This document shows, in pieces, positions 9,326-17,898 of a stretch of 64,000 nucleotides of DNA. The stretch comes from Negativicutes bacterium (GTDB lineage Bacteria > Bacillota > Negativicutes > Veillonellales > Veillonellaceae): the NCBI GenBank assembly GCA_009929605.1, contig SAAC01000002.1:26920-90919 (forward strand), given 5' to 3'. Position 1 is the first letter of the stretch. The number at the start of each line of letters is the position of its first letter. The translations under genes and the position numbers were made by a program. Below the pieces are notes generated by a model. It was given only the letters and a program-made list of their open reading frames with translations, made no database searches and had not been told where the DNA came from.

Positions 9326-10213
9326 CTACACTTTCATATACTGTTTAAGAGAGATTGTACTGCCGATAGCACCTACCAAGATGCCACCACCCAATAACAC
9401 ACCGACTAATGTATAAAAGAATGGGAACATTTTAACTAATGGGAAGAACGCTAAAGATTGCTCTACTTCTAAAGTAATAAAATGATAAAATTCTCCTACA
9501 CACAAAGTAGCAATAATCGCACCTACAAAACCTAACAACATACCTTCAATCATAAATGGCCAACGAATAAAGCTATTCGTTGCACCTACGTATTTCATAA
9601 TGGCAATTTCTTTACGACGAGCAAATACTGTCAAACGAATCGTATTAGAAATGATAAACAATGTAGCAGCTGCTAAAAAACCAATTAATACGATGCCGCC
9701 AATACGAATAATTTGAGTGATTTTGAATAACTCTTCAATAACATCTTGACCATAATGAGAGCTTTCTACACCTGAAAATGTTGTCACCAAACGAGCAGTA
9801 GACTTTACATCTTCTGGGTTTTCAAATGTTAACACATAAGAATTTGGTAATGGATTTACACCATTAAGAGAACTTACCAATTGTTGTTGGTCACCTAAAC
9901 GTTCCTTAAAATCGGTCATAGCTTGCTCTTTATTGATAAACTCTATACGTTTAACATTTGGAATCTCTTTAACTTTTTTACCTACCGCCATAATTTGATC
10001 AGTAGTTAAATCATCCTTCAAGTAAACACTTAACTCTACTTGATTTTCTAAACTTTCTGCCATGTTGTTCAAGTTCACAACACCACATAGAAATACACCA
10101 AGCATAAACAAAGACAATGCAACTGTTGAAATGGAGGCCAATGTCATGAGTCCATTGCGGCGCATAGATTTCAATGCTTCTTTAAAAAAGTATCTAAACG
10201 TTCTAATCTTCAT
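9326..10213 (-). CDS. ftsX: Cell division ABC transporter permease FtsX
   Basis: Integral membrane partner of FtsE. One N-terminal helix (about 22-45) is followed by an extracytoplasmic domain (about 46-165) that would contact the hydrolase activator, then three more helices at about 170-195, 220-245 and 265-290. The ATG at 10213 is preferred: GAGAGGTG lies about 9 bases upstream. It overlaps the ftsE end by 11 bases, which suggests coupled translation. Confidence 0.95.
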   Translation of the reverse strand: MKIRTFRYFFKEALKSMRRNGLMTLASISTVALSLFMLGVFLCGVVNLNNMAESLENQVELSVYLKDDLTTDQIMAVGKKVKEIPNVKRIEFINKEQAMTDFKERLGDQQQLVSSLNGVNPLPNSYVLTFENPEDVKSTARLVTTFSGVESSHYGQDVIEELFKITQIIRIGGIVLIGFLAAATLFIISNTIRLTVFARRKEIAIMKYVGATNSFIRWPFMIEGMLLGFVGAIIATLCVGEFYHFITLEVEQSLAFFPLVKMFPFFYTLVGVLLGGGILVGAIGSTISLKQYMKV

Positions 10214-10889
10214 TAAATTCTGCACCTCTCAAATTATCACTTTTTACACGGCCACCTTCTAATTGAATGACACGTTTATTTAAATACGTTACAAGGTCCA
10301 TATTATGAGTAACCATAACCACAGTAGTACCAAAGTTGTTAATGTGTTTAAACAAATCAACAATATCTTTACTTGTATTGGGATCCAAATTACCCGTTGG
10401 CTCATCGGCAATGAGTACTAATGGACGGTTTACGATAGCACGAGCTACTGCCACACGTTGTTGTTCCCCACCAGACAAATCCTCTGGCAAGTCATTAGCT
10501 TTATCCTCTAGACCAACGAGTTCTAATACATGTTCTACTTTTTCCTTAATTACGGATGGTTTTTCCTCAATTACTTCCAATGCAAAGGCGATATTTTCAA
10601 ATACCGTTTTATTAGGTAATAAACGAAAGTCTTGAAATACAACACCTAATTTACGGCGTAACATAGGAATTTTACTCGTCTTAATACGAGTCACATCTAC
10701 ATCATTAACTAGAACGGAACCTGAATCAGGCACAACTTCATGAGTTAACAACTTAAACAACGTAGATTTACCGGCTCCACTATGGCCAACAACCACAACA
10801 AACTCACCTTTATCGATAAATAAAGATACGTCATCTAGTGCAATAGAGCCATTTTCATAAACCTTACTAACGTTTTTAAATTCAATCAT
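10203..10889 (-). CDS. ftsE: Cell division ATP-binding protein FtsE
   Basis: A 228-residue ABC ATPase with Walker A GHSGAGKST, Q-loop VVFQDFRLLPNKTVFEN, signature LSGGEQQRVAVARA and Walker B VLIADEPTGNLD. The FxNV(S/T)K..Y start and DFRLLP segment are typical for FtsE. With FtsX it powers septal wall hydrolysis. First gene of a ftsE-ftsX-M23-S41 cluster. Confidence 0.96.
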   Translation of the reverse strand: MIEFKNVSKVYENGSIALDDVSLFIDKGEFVVVVGHSGAGKSTLFKLLTHEVVPDSGSVLVNDVDVTRIKTSKIPMLRRKLGVVFQDFRLLPNKTVFENIAFALEVIEEKPSVIKEKVEHVLELVGLEDKANDLPEDLSGGEQQRVAVARAIVNRPLVLIADEPTGNLDPNTSKDIVDLFKHINNFGTTVVMVTHNMDLVTYLNKRVIQLEGGRVKSDNLRGAEFNED

Positions 10890-10903
10890 ACAAACTTCCT
10901 TTT

Positions 10904-11836
10904 CTATTTACGAGCAACTGCTTTTTTAGCGGCGGCTACAATATCTTGGGCAGTTAAACCATATTTAACCATCAGTTCTTTTGGAGTACCAGATTCACCA
11001 AATGTATCTTTTACCCCAACAAATTCAACCGGTACTGGTGCATTAGCTACTACAACTTCTGCTACAGCTGCACCAAGACCACCAATGATATTGTGTTCTT
11101 CAGCTGTTACAATAGCACCTGTCGTTTTTGCTGCTTTCACAATAGCATCTACATCAATAGGTTTAATGGATGCCATATTAATAACACCAGCGGAAATACC
11201 GTCAGTCGCCAATAATTTAGCAGCTTCTACAGCTGGACCTACCAAGGCACCACAAGCGATCAATGTCACATCTGTACCCTCGCTTAATACATTTGCTACA
11301 CCTGGTTTAAATGCATAACCATCTTGTGTCACGTCATCAACTCCAGCACGACCTAAACGAATATACGCAGGACCATTGTATTGTGCTGCCCATTCAATAA
11401 CGGATTCAGTTTCTTTTTCATCAGCTGGTACGATAACGGTCATATTAGGTAATGTACGCATGCAAGAAATATCTTCTAATGCTTGATGAGTTGCACCATC
11501 TTCACCAACAGTAATACCAGCATGTGTAGCACATACTTTTACATTGAGTTTTGGATAACATACGGCATTGCGAATTTGTTCGAATGCACGACCAGACGCA
11601 AACATAGCAAAGGACGAAACGAAAGGTTTCTTGTCCGTCGCAGCTAAACCTGCACCTACGGAAATCAAGTTTTGTTCAGCAATACCAACGTTAAAGAAAC
11701 GTTCAGGGCATGCGCCTTTAAATGTATCTGTTTTTGTGGATTTAGATAAATCCGCATCTAATACGATAATTTGAGTATCTTGTTGACCTACTTTTGCTAA
11801 TGCGTTACCGTATGCTTCTCGAGTTGCTTTACCCAT
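10904..11836 (-). CDS. Transketolase, C-terminal subunit
   Basis: A 310-residue protein holding the pyrimidine-binding and C-terminal transketolase domains (LDADLSKSTKT, HAGITVGEDGATHQALEDI, AEEHNIIGGLGAAVAE). Transketolase moves two-carbon units in the pentose phosphate pathway. Here it is split in two: this gene follows the N-terminal half by 2 bases. Split transketolases are common in Firmicutes, and both halves keep their motifs, so this is not a broken gene. Confidence 0.94.
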   Translation of the reverse strand: MGKATREAYGNALAKVGQQDTQIIVLDADLSKSTKTDTFKGACPERFFNVGIAEQNLISVGAGLAATDKKPFVSSFAMFASGRAFEQIRNAVCYPKLNVKVCATHAGITVGEDGATHQALEDISCMRTLPNMTVIVPADEKETESVIEWAAQYNGPAYIRLGRAGVDDVTQDGYAFKPGVANVLSEGTDVTLIACGALVGPAVEAAKLLATDGISAGVINMASIKPIDVDAIVKAAKTTGAIVTAEEHNIIGGLGAAVAEVVVANAPVPVEFVGVKDTFGESGTPKELMVKYGLTAQDIVAAAKKAVARK

Positions 11837-11838
11837 GA

Positions 11839-12672
11839 TTAACCCTCCAAAATTTCTTTCACAAATTGTTCGCCTTGTTCTGCACTTGGTGCTTTACCAT
11901 GCCAACCTGCTTGGCCTTCCATATCCGCTACGCCTTTACCTTTTACAGTATGCATAACGATACATGTTGGTGCATCAGTGACTGCTTTAGCAGCTTCGAT
12001 GGCGTTGTGCAATTCATCAATATCGTGACCATTCACTTCAATCACATTCCATGTGAAAGCTTGGAATTTTTCAGGAATTGGCAATGGGGACAATACTTTT
12101 GTAATATCACCATCAATTTGTAAACCATTGAAATCTACAAAGGCTGTCAAATTGTTCAATTTATAGTGACCAGCGAACATGGCTGCTTCCCATACTTGGC
12201 CTTCTTCTAATTCACCATCACCAAGAATTGTATATACTCGGTAATCAGCATTATCAATTTTACCAGCCAATGCCATACCACAGGCAGCGCTGATACCTTG
12301 GCCCAGAGAACCTGTAGACATATCAACACCAGGTGTATGTTTCATATCTGGATGACCTTGTAACATATGGTCAATTTTACGTAAATTCAATAATTCATCT
12401 TTACTGAAATAACCTTTTTCCGCTAATGTAGCATACAATGCTGGTGCCGCATGACCTTTGGATAATACAAAGCGATCTCGATTAGGATCAGATGGATTTT
12501 CAGGATTTACATTCATTTCTACGAAATACAATAAGGACATTACATCAGCGATGGACAAGGAGCCGCCTGGATGGCCAGAGTTAGCCGCAGTAACAGCTTT
12601 CACAATGCTAGCACGAATTTGTTTTGCTTTCTCTTGAACTAATTGTTTTTGTTCTTGAGTCAATGTAGTCAT
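11839..12672 (-). CDS. Transketolase, N-terminal subunit
   Basis: A 277-residue thiamine-pyrophosphate-binding half of transketolase. Motifs seen: ANSGHPGGSLSIADV, SKGHAAPALYA, MSTGSLGQGIS and the ThDP site GDGELEEGQVWEA...DFNGLQIDG. It pairs with the downstream C-terminal subunit to form the active enzyme. AGAGAGGT precedes the ATG. The 130-base leader holds two unusual direct-repeat pairs. Confidence 0.94.
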   Translation of the reverse strand: MTTLTQEQKQLVQEKAKQIRASIVKAVTAANSGHPGGSLSIADVMSLLYFVEMNVNPENPSDPNRDRFVLSKGHAAPALYATLAEKGYFSKDELLNLRKIDHMLQGHPDMKHTPGVDMSTGSLGQGISAACGMALAGKIDNADYRVYTILGDGELEEGQVWEAAMFAGHYKLNNLTAFVDFNGLQIDGDITKVLSPLPIPEKFQAFTWNVIEVNGHDIDELHNAIEAAKAVTDAPTCIVMHTVKGKGVADMEGQAGWHGKAPSAEQGEQFVKEILEG

Positions 12673-12693
12673 AGAGACCTCTCTTTCTGGAGT

Positions 12694-12794
12694 AAATCCA
12701 TAAAATTGGGAAAATCCTTAAATTGGGCACATTCTGCATTTACAGAAAGATGTAATAACAGATTTCTGAAACAACATGTTTCTGTAATAACAGA
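12694..12794. repeat. Two direct-repeat pairs in the transketolase leader
   Basis: Pair A: 12694-12710 and 12712-12727 (AAATCC-TAAA-TTGGG type, plus-strand reading). Pair B: TGTAATAACAGA at 12751-12762 and 12783-12794, flanking a GAAACA/TGTTTC inverted repeat. They lie between the csaB end and the transketolase start and could be protein-binding sites or slippage products. Confidence 0.55.
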
Positions 12795-12803
12795 ATTCTT
12801 ACA

Positions 12804-13892
12804 TTACTTTTCCAGCAATGACAATGCAATGAATGCATTTGTCTTAGAAATTTGTTCTAATTCAGAAATACGATTAAATGATACTGTATAGGAGGATGTA
12901 TCTTGCAGTAATTCATGAATGCGTTCATACAATACCTCTCCATTTAATTCTGCCATAGTTCCTATAGCCTGTTGGCCAATCATTTGTAAAAAACTGATAA
13001 TTTTTGGGTCATATGATATGCCTATGACCGGTTTTTTCAAAAGGGAACTAAATACAAGGGCATGTAAACGGATACCAATCATCACATCAATGCTACCAGA
13101 CAGTGCTAGTAGTTCGGTGGTATTAAAAGGCCCTTCTAATACCACGCCACTTTGAGGCATCAAAGCACATATAGCCTTCGCCTCCTCCGTATCCTCAGGA
13201 TGAGACATAGGAATGAATATGGCCTCTACCTTGTCACGTTCTTTCAGCTTCGTCAAAGCCTTAGCTAATTCACTGCGATAGGCCGTATCGGATTTCCAAC
13301 TACGAACGGCTATACCGATGCGTTTTTTCGTTAAATCCATGGCATATTGGGATAAAATGTTTTCCCCGATAGATAAATCAGGATCATGCATGGCCAATAC
13401 AGCATCTGCCGTCACTTGAATGGGTACATTGGTAATGCCTAGTGAAAGTAACTCTTCCTTAGATATTTCATCGCGCACAGTGATGTAGTCCACATGTTTT
13501 AATACTTTCGCTACCGCACGTCGTGTAGAGTGATTGTACAAAGGTCCAATACCCTGTGCATAGAGCATTACCTTTTTTCCAAGCATCTTAGCCATACTCA
13601 TGATACTGAGATAGTAATAAGTATTACGAATACTTGTAGCATCTTGTAATAAACTACCACCACCACTGATGAGTAAATCAGCTTTCATCAGCGCAGACAT
13701 AATAGGGAACATCGCAAATGTTCCTACTGCTTGGAGATTATGTTTTTTACTGGTCTCACTAGGATTACCAGAGATAACAGTAATATTAGCGGTCGGTTCA
13801 ATATCGCGAATGGAATCAACAATAGCATTAAGCATGGCCTCATCACCGGCATTACCAAAGCCATAATACCCAGAAATCACGATGTTACTCAT
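12804..13892 (-). CDS. csaB: Polysaccharide pyruvyl transferase CsaB
   Basis: A 362-residue pyruvyl transferase with GYYGFGNAGDEAML at the N-terminus, SGGGSLLQD, YAQGIGPL and IGIRLHALVFS. CsaB adds ketal pyruvate to a wall glycan, which serves as the anchor for SLH-domain proteins. In Negativicutes SLH proteins tether the outer membrane to peptidoglycan, so this gene fits a diderm. The ATG at 13892 has GGGAGG 6 bases upstream and overlaps the preceding gene by 8 bases, which suggests translational coupling. Confidence 0.9.
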   Translation of the reverse strand: MSNIVISGYYGFGNAGDEAMLNAIVDSIRDIEPTANITVISGNPSETSKKHNLQAVGTFAMFPIMSALMKADLLISGGGSLLQDATSIRNTYYYLSIMSMAKMLGKKVMLYAQGIGPLYNHSTRRAVAKVLKHVDYITVRDEISKEELLSLGITNVPIQVTADAVLAMHDPDLSIGENILSQYAMDLTKKRIGIAVRSWKSDTAYRSELAKALTKLKERDKVEAIFIPMSHPEDTEEAKAICALMPQSGVVLEGPFNTTELLALSGSIDVMIGIRLHALVFSSLLKKPVIGISYDPKIISFLQMIGQQAIGTMAELNGEVLYERIHELLQDTSSYTVSFNRISELEQISKTNAFIALSLLEK

Positions 13893-15930
13893 GATTAACC
13901 TCCCGTTGTTGGTACCATTGTGCCACATAGATTAAGAAGCGGGCTGCTAAGATAGCAACGACACCAAGAATAGCACCAATCCACAAACCATCTACACCAC
14001 GCATAATAGACATCATCACTGGTGTGCGTAAATGACAGAATGTCTCTACCATAGAAGCAATACCAATGACACCAGCAATAGTTAATATAAAGTGAATCAC
14101 CAATGGCCATTTACGTAAGAATGCAAAGGTTGCTAGCATAAATGATGGATGACCAATGATAAATTCTTTTTCACGAGGACGAGCATATAATGTATTCTCC
14201 AAGAAACGGCGAAGCATAAGTTCTGCCGCTGGTACAGGTACGCCAGCAGTATGACCGCTACGCCCCACAAATACATAGCCTACGGTTGCTAATGCACCAA
14301 CCACTAAGAATACATAGAAACGCACATCCATGGTAAGAAATTCTTTTACAAAGTTAATAGCTTCTTCTTTGCTATTTAACATACGACCTTTCCACAATGG
14401 AAACCGTTGTAAATACGCAATAGCTACTAATACAATTGGCAATACAAATGTTAATTTAACACCTCTAAAGATGGCAAATTCCATAAAGAATCGAGTATTA
14501 CCTAGCATAGAGGCAATAAACATAGCGCCCACAGCCGCAAACAGAGCTGCACCAACTAAGTACATCAACGCATATCCTGTAGCTCTCCACGGTCCTACTG
14601 GAGTATCTGATGCAATACTCTTCCAATGATCCATAACCATGATCATAGCCCCTACTGGTGCCATTACGGCCGCCGATAACGCCCACAATAAAGTAATCAT
14701 AGTACCGCTTGTAATGATATATACAACGATAGATGCTAAGGATAGTGCAAAGAACAATACAAGTTGTTTATGTGTTCTCATAGCCACGAGCATTTGTAAA
14801 ACAAATACAAACAAGGCAATAGAGCCAACCATAGTCACTACGACGAGTAATGGATTCGGATTGTACGAAGGATATACATCACCACGACCAAATTCAAAAC
14901 CTTTTTCTGCTAATTTATCGCGAGATTCCGCAATGTAATTAATTGTTGTTTGAAGAGATGTAGTATTATTTTGACCGTCTTCATACAATGGGAATAAATT
15001 AAAGCGAATATTACGCTCAATATCACTGATATAGTAGCGTTGAGACGCTTCCTCTGGAGTAATTTTCTTTAACTCATCTTTGGCGATGGTATATAAACGA
15101 CCTACACTATATCCCTTCATAGCGGCTAATTCATTAAATCCTGCTTGAGGATCATATTGTAGTTGGTTAACAGCTTCTATACCAATCAAAGGAATATTAC
15201 GGGAGTTTAATTCTTTTAATGTTTCATCTAAATATTTAGGCGCCCCTAATATTTCTTTACCCGTAAATACGATGCCCGTTACATTTGGGATATCATTAAT
15301 ACGACTAAATACATAGCGTGTATCTTCTAGTGTTACATTTTTAAAGTTTGTAGGGCGAACGATAACGTTAAATCCACGATTAGATACTTCTTGTGCTTGT
15401 AAACGAGAAATACTCAATTTCATCGTAGAGAACGCCTCATAAGGAGCACCAGTTAATTCTAGTAATAAACCTCTAGAGGAATTCACTAGACCTACTTTAT
15501 CAGCACCAAGGCGATGTACTAAGTCTTCACGAATTTCTTTAAAATATCCTTCTTTACCGGGTACACTAGCTACGTATAAAGCACCTGCCTTATAGTTAGC
15601 ACCATAGAGTTGAACATTAGTACTCAAGTCTTGTGCATTGAGCAATTGAATTTCACCAGCATCATTAGCTTTTTCTAATGTTCGATCATAAATAGCAAAT
15701 GCTGTAACACCAGACGCTTTTAATGCTTTAAAAGCATCATGGGTAGAACGTTTTTCAAAGGCGGATGCTCGTAATACAGCATCATAATCGACAATATTTT
15801 CAATATGGTTTTGAGCCTCTTCTATACGGTCTCGTTGATATACGAGAAATAATGCCGTTAACAAGCCTATTGCCATACAAAGGATTAAAATTATGGAATT
15901 ATTTTTTTTAGGTGTCATCCGTTGAATCAC
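13885..15930 (-). CDS. Polytopic membrane protein, DUF5693-like
   Basis: A 681-residue protein with one N-terminal membrane helix (about 12-30), a soluble extracytoplasmic region (about 35-340) and a C-terminal half with about nine hydrophobic segments (about 360-670). GTG start with AAGGAT 5 bases upstream. I recall proteins of this shape next to csaB annotated DUF5693; the match is from memory. The overlap with csaB suggests a shared role in pyruvylated wall polymer, perhaps as transporter or regulator. No catalytic motif is recognised. Confidence 0.75.
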   Translation of the reverse strand: MIQRMTPKKNNSIILILCMAIGLLTALFLVYQRDRIEEAQNHIENIVDYDAVLRASAFEKRSTHDAFKALKASGVTAFAIYDRTLEKANDAGEIQLLNAQDLSTNVQLYGANYKAGALYVASVPGKEGYFKEIREDLVHRLGADKVGLVNSSRGLLLELTGAPYEAFSTMKLSISRLQAQEVSNRGFNVIVRPTNFKNVTLEDTRYVFSRINDIPNVTGIVFTGKEILGAPKYLDETLKELNSRNIPLIGIEAVNQLQYDPQAGFNELAAMKGYSVGRLYTIAKDELKKITPEEASQRYYISDIERNIRFNLFPLYEDGQNNTTSLQTTINYIAESRDKLAEKGFEFGRGDVYPSYNPNPLLVVVTMVGSIALFVFVLQMLVAMRTHKQLVLFFALSLASIVVYIITSGTMITLLWALSAAVMAPVGAMIMVMDHWKSIASDTPVGPWRATGYALMYLVGAALFAAVGAMFIASMLGNTRFFMEFAIFRGVKLTFVLPIVLVAIAYLQRFPLWKGRMLNSKEEAINFVKEFLTMDVRFYVFLVVGALATVGYVFVGRSGHTAGVPVPAAELMLRRFLENTLYARPREKEFIIGHPSFMLATFAFLRKWPLVIHFILTIAGVIGIASMVETFCHLRTPVMMSIMRGVDGLWIGAILGVVAILAARFLIYVAQWYQQREVNHE

Positions 15931-15942
15931 GATACATCCTTT

Positions 15943-16635
15943 CTACTCAATAATGGGTGTTACCTTAATACGAATAGCCTCATCTTTCACAGAGATACTA
16001 TCTGCTTTCACAGATATAGGGAATTCATTGAAATCATAAATAGCGATAGGTTCAAGCAGAGAGGAATTCAATCCACTAATAGTAGTTCCATTTAGTGTAA
16101 ATCGTTGAGGTTCAAAATATAACACATTTTTATTTAAATCAAGCATTCCTGTAATTTCAGCCTTACCTTTGAGGAATCCACCTACATTAATCGTTCCAGT
16201 AACAGTGATTTTCTCATCCTTCATGGAAACGATTGTATTCTCCAGACCTTTAACTTGAGCTTCCATATATTGTGTTAAATCATCTTTTGTAACAATGCCT
16301 TCCATAGTGAATTTCTGAACACTCAATACATCGAGCTTTTGATTCATAATCAATGTTACTGGATTTACAGTAATATTATCTAGCTCATAGTGAAAGCCTG
16401 TAAAACTAAGAGCTCCTAGTTTTACATTTTCCAAATTACCCCGAATAGCATCCACATCACCATATAATAATTTAACTGCAGGCATAGACTCTACTACAAC
16501 AGTTTGATCACTAGGATGTAAGGATTCATCTAACTGATCCTCAATTCTCATACCAATGTATTTAGGCAATAGATATTGCCCGGCTATAGCAACAATGATA
16601 ACGAGGACTAACAGAAATCCCAAAAACTTTTTCAT
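15943..16635 (-). CDS. DUF2993/LmeA-like secreted or anchored protein
   Basis: A 230-residue protein with an N-terminal signal or anchor helix (about 3-22) followed by a beta-rich domain. The pattern LPKYIGMRIEDQLDESL, then alternating beta strands, matches the DUF2993/LmeA family, whose members bind phospholipid at the cell envelope. AGGAGA precedes the ATG. It lies between prfB and the DUF5693-like gene, 12 bases from the latter, in one apparent operon ending with csaB. Confidence 0.65.
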   Translation of the reverse strand: MKKFLGFLLVLVIIVAIAGQYLLPKYIGMRIEDQLDESLHPSDQTVVVESMPAVKLLYGDVDAIRGNLENVKLGALSFTGFHYELDNITVNPVTLIMNQKLDVLSVQKFTMEGIVTKDDLTQYMEAQVKGLENTIVSMKDEKITVTGTINVGGFLKGKAEITGMLDLNKNVLYFEPQRFTLNGTTISGLNSSLLEPIAIYDFNEFPISVKADSISVKDEAIRIKVTPIIE

Positions 16636-16644
16636 AATTATCTC

Positions 16645-17752
16645 CTAAATAGATAGGTTTGCTTCTTTTTTCAAAAAGCCTTCCATAAATTGATCAATAT
16701 TACCATCCATTACAGCTTGTACATTGCCGGTTTCAACACCCGTACGATGATCTTTCACAAGGTTATATGGATGAAATACGTAGGATCGAATTTGACTACC
16801 CCACTCAATCGCCTGGTAGGTACCCCCAATTTGCTCTTTTAATTCTGCTTGCTTCTCTAATTCTAATTCAAATAATTTTGCACGTAACAAACGCAAACAT
16901 TGTTCTCTATTCTGTATTTGAGAACGTTGAGATTGACATTGTACCACAATACCAGTTGGTCTATGTGTCATACGAACAGCTGAATCAGTTTTGTTAATAT
17001 GCTGACCACCAGCACCACTAGCACGATATGTATCAACTTGAACATCCTTCATATCAATGTTAATTTCTACATTATCATCAATTTCAGGCATGACATCTAC
17101 CGCCGCAAATGATGTATGACGACGAGCAGCTGCATCGAATGGAGAAATCCGGACAAGACGATGAACACCTTTTTCAGATTTCATATAACCAAAAGCATTT
17201 TCACCTTTAATTAAGAATGTGGCACTCTTAATACCAGCTTCATCACCTGGTTGTTCATCCATCAATTCTACGCCATAACCTGATTTTTCAGCCCAACGCA
17301 AATACATACGGATGAGCATAGAACACCAATCCTGTGCCTCGGTACCACCAGCACCAGCATGAAAAGTTAAAATCGCATTATTTTGATCATATTCGCCACT
17401 CAACAACAAGAGTATCTCTTGTTTTTCTACAGATTCTTCAATTTGTTGTACATAATCGGATATTTCTTTTTCCATGGAAGCGTCATCTTCTTCGATAGCC
17501 ATATCTAACATTAATCGAGCATCTTCCACATCTTGAACTAGCTGTTTATAACCATCAACTGCATTTTTTAATTGTGTTGCTTCTTGTGAAATTTCACGAG
17601 CTTTATCTGGGTCATCCCAAAAAGTAGGATCACTCATTTTAACATCTAATGTAAAGATTGTATCTTCCTTCTGAGCGATGTTAAAGTGAATCCCTCATTC
17701 CATAAATTCGTTCTTCCAGATTATCAATAATTGGTTTTAAATCATCTAACAA
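16645..17752 (-). CDS. prfB: Peptide chain release factor 2, with programmed +1 frameshift
   Basis: RF2 ends translation at UGA and UAA. The SPF recognition motif (RISPFDAAARRH) and GGQ catalytic motif (GAGGQHINKTDSAVR) are in the long frame. The protein is split over two frames: frame 0 starts at TTG 17752 behind AGGTGG, runs 23 codons (LDDLKPIIDNLEERIYGMRD..) and stops at TAA 17683-17681. Skipping T17683 joins codon CTT to AAC at 17682 and continues NIAQKEDTIFTLDVKMSDPTFW. An internal AGGGA precedes the CTT-TAA-C shift site by 4 bases. The product is about 368 residues. The stop at the shift site is UAA, not the usual UGA. Confidence 0.93.
17681..17699 (-). promoter_or_regulatory. prfB programmed +1 frameshift site
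   Basis: Minus strand reads GAATGAGGGATTCACTTTAAC across this stretch: Shine-Dalgarno-like GAGGGA, then slippery CTT (17686-17684) and stop TAA (17683-17681). In the family a slow stop codon decoded by RF2 lets the ribosome slip by +1 when RF2 is scarce. Confidence 0.9.
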
Positions 17753-17847
17753 TTTATGTCACCACCTTTATATGCTATTAATAAACCCCGCCTAAAAAGG
17801 CTATTATATATCCTCAAAAATATATATGTAAAAGTTATGTAAACAAG

Positions 17848-17880
17848 AAAATGGCCGTTGCTATGATGTTCAGAGCAACG
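17848..17880 (-). terminator. Possible secA terminator hairpin
   Basis: Seven-base arms CGTTGCT/AGCAACG (17856-17862 and 17874-17880) with an 11-base loop lie just past the secA stop. The following minus-strand sequence (GCCATTTTCTTG) is only a weak T tract. Confidence 0.35.
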
Positions 17881-17898
17881 AACCATTCCCATAAGTCT

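Noticed and set aside
10904..12672. Transketolase broken by mutation
   Set aside because: Both parts have complete domains, separate starts and a 2-base spacing; this is the known two-subunit form.
16645..17637. prfB read as a gene starting at MSDPTFW
   Set aside because: An upstream 23-codon frame with its own ribosome site and a frameshift cassette supplies the conserved N-terminus.
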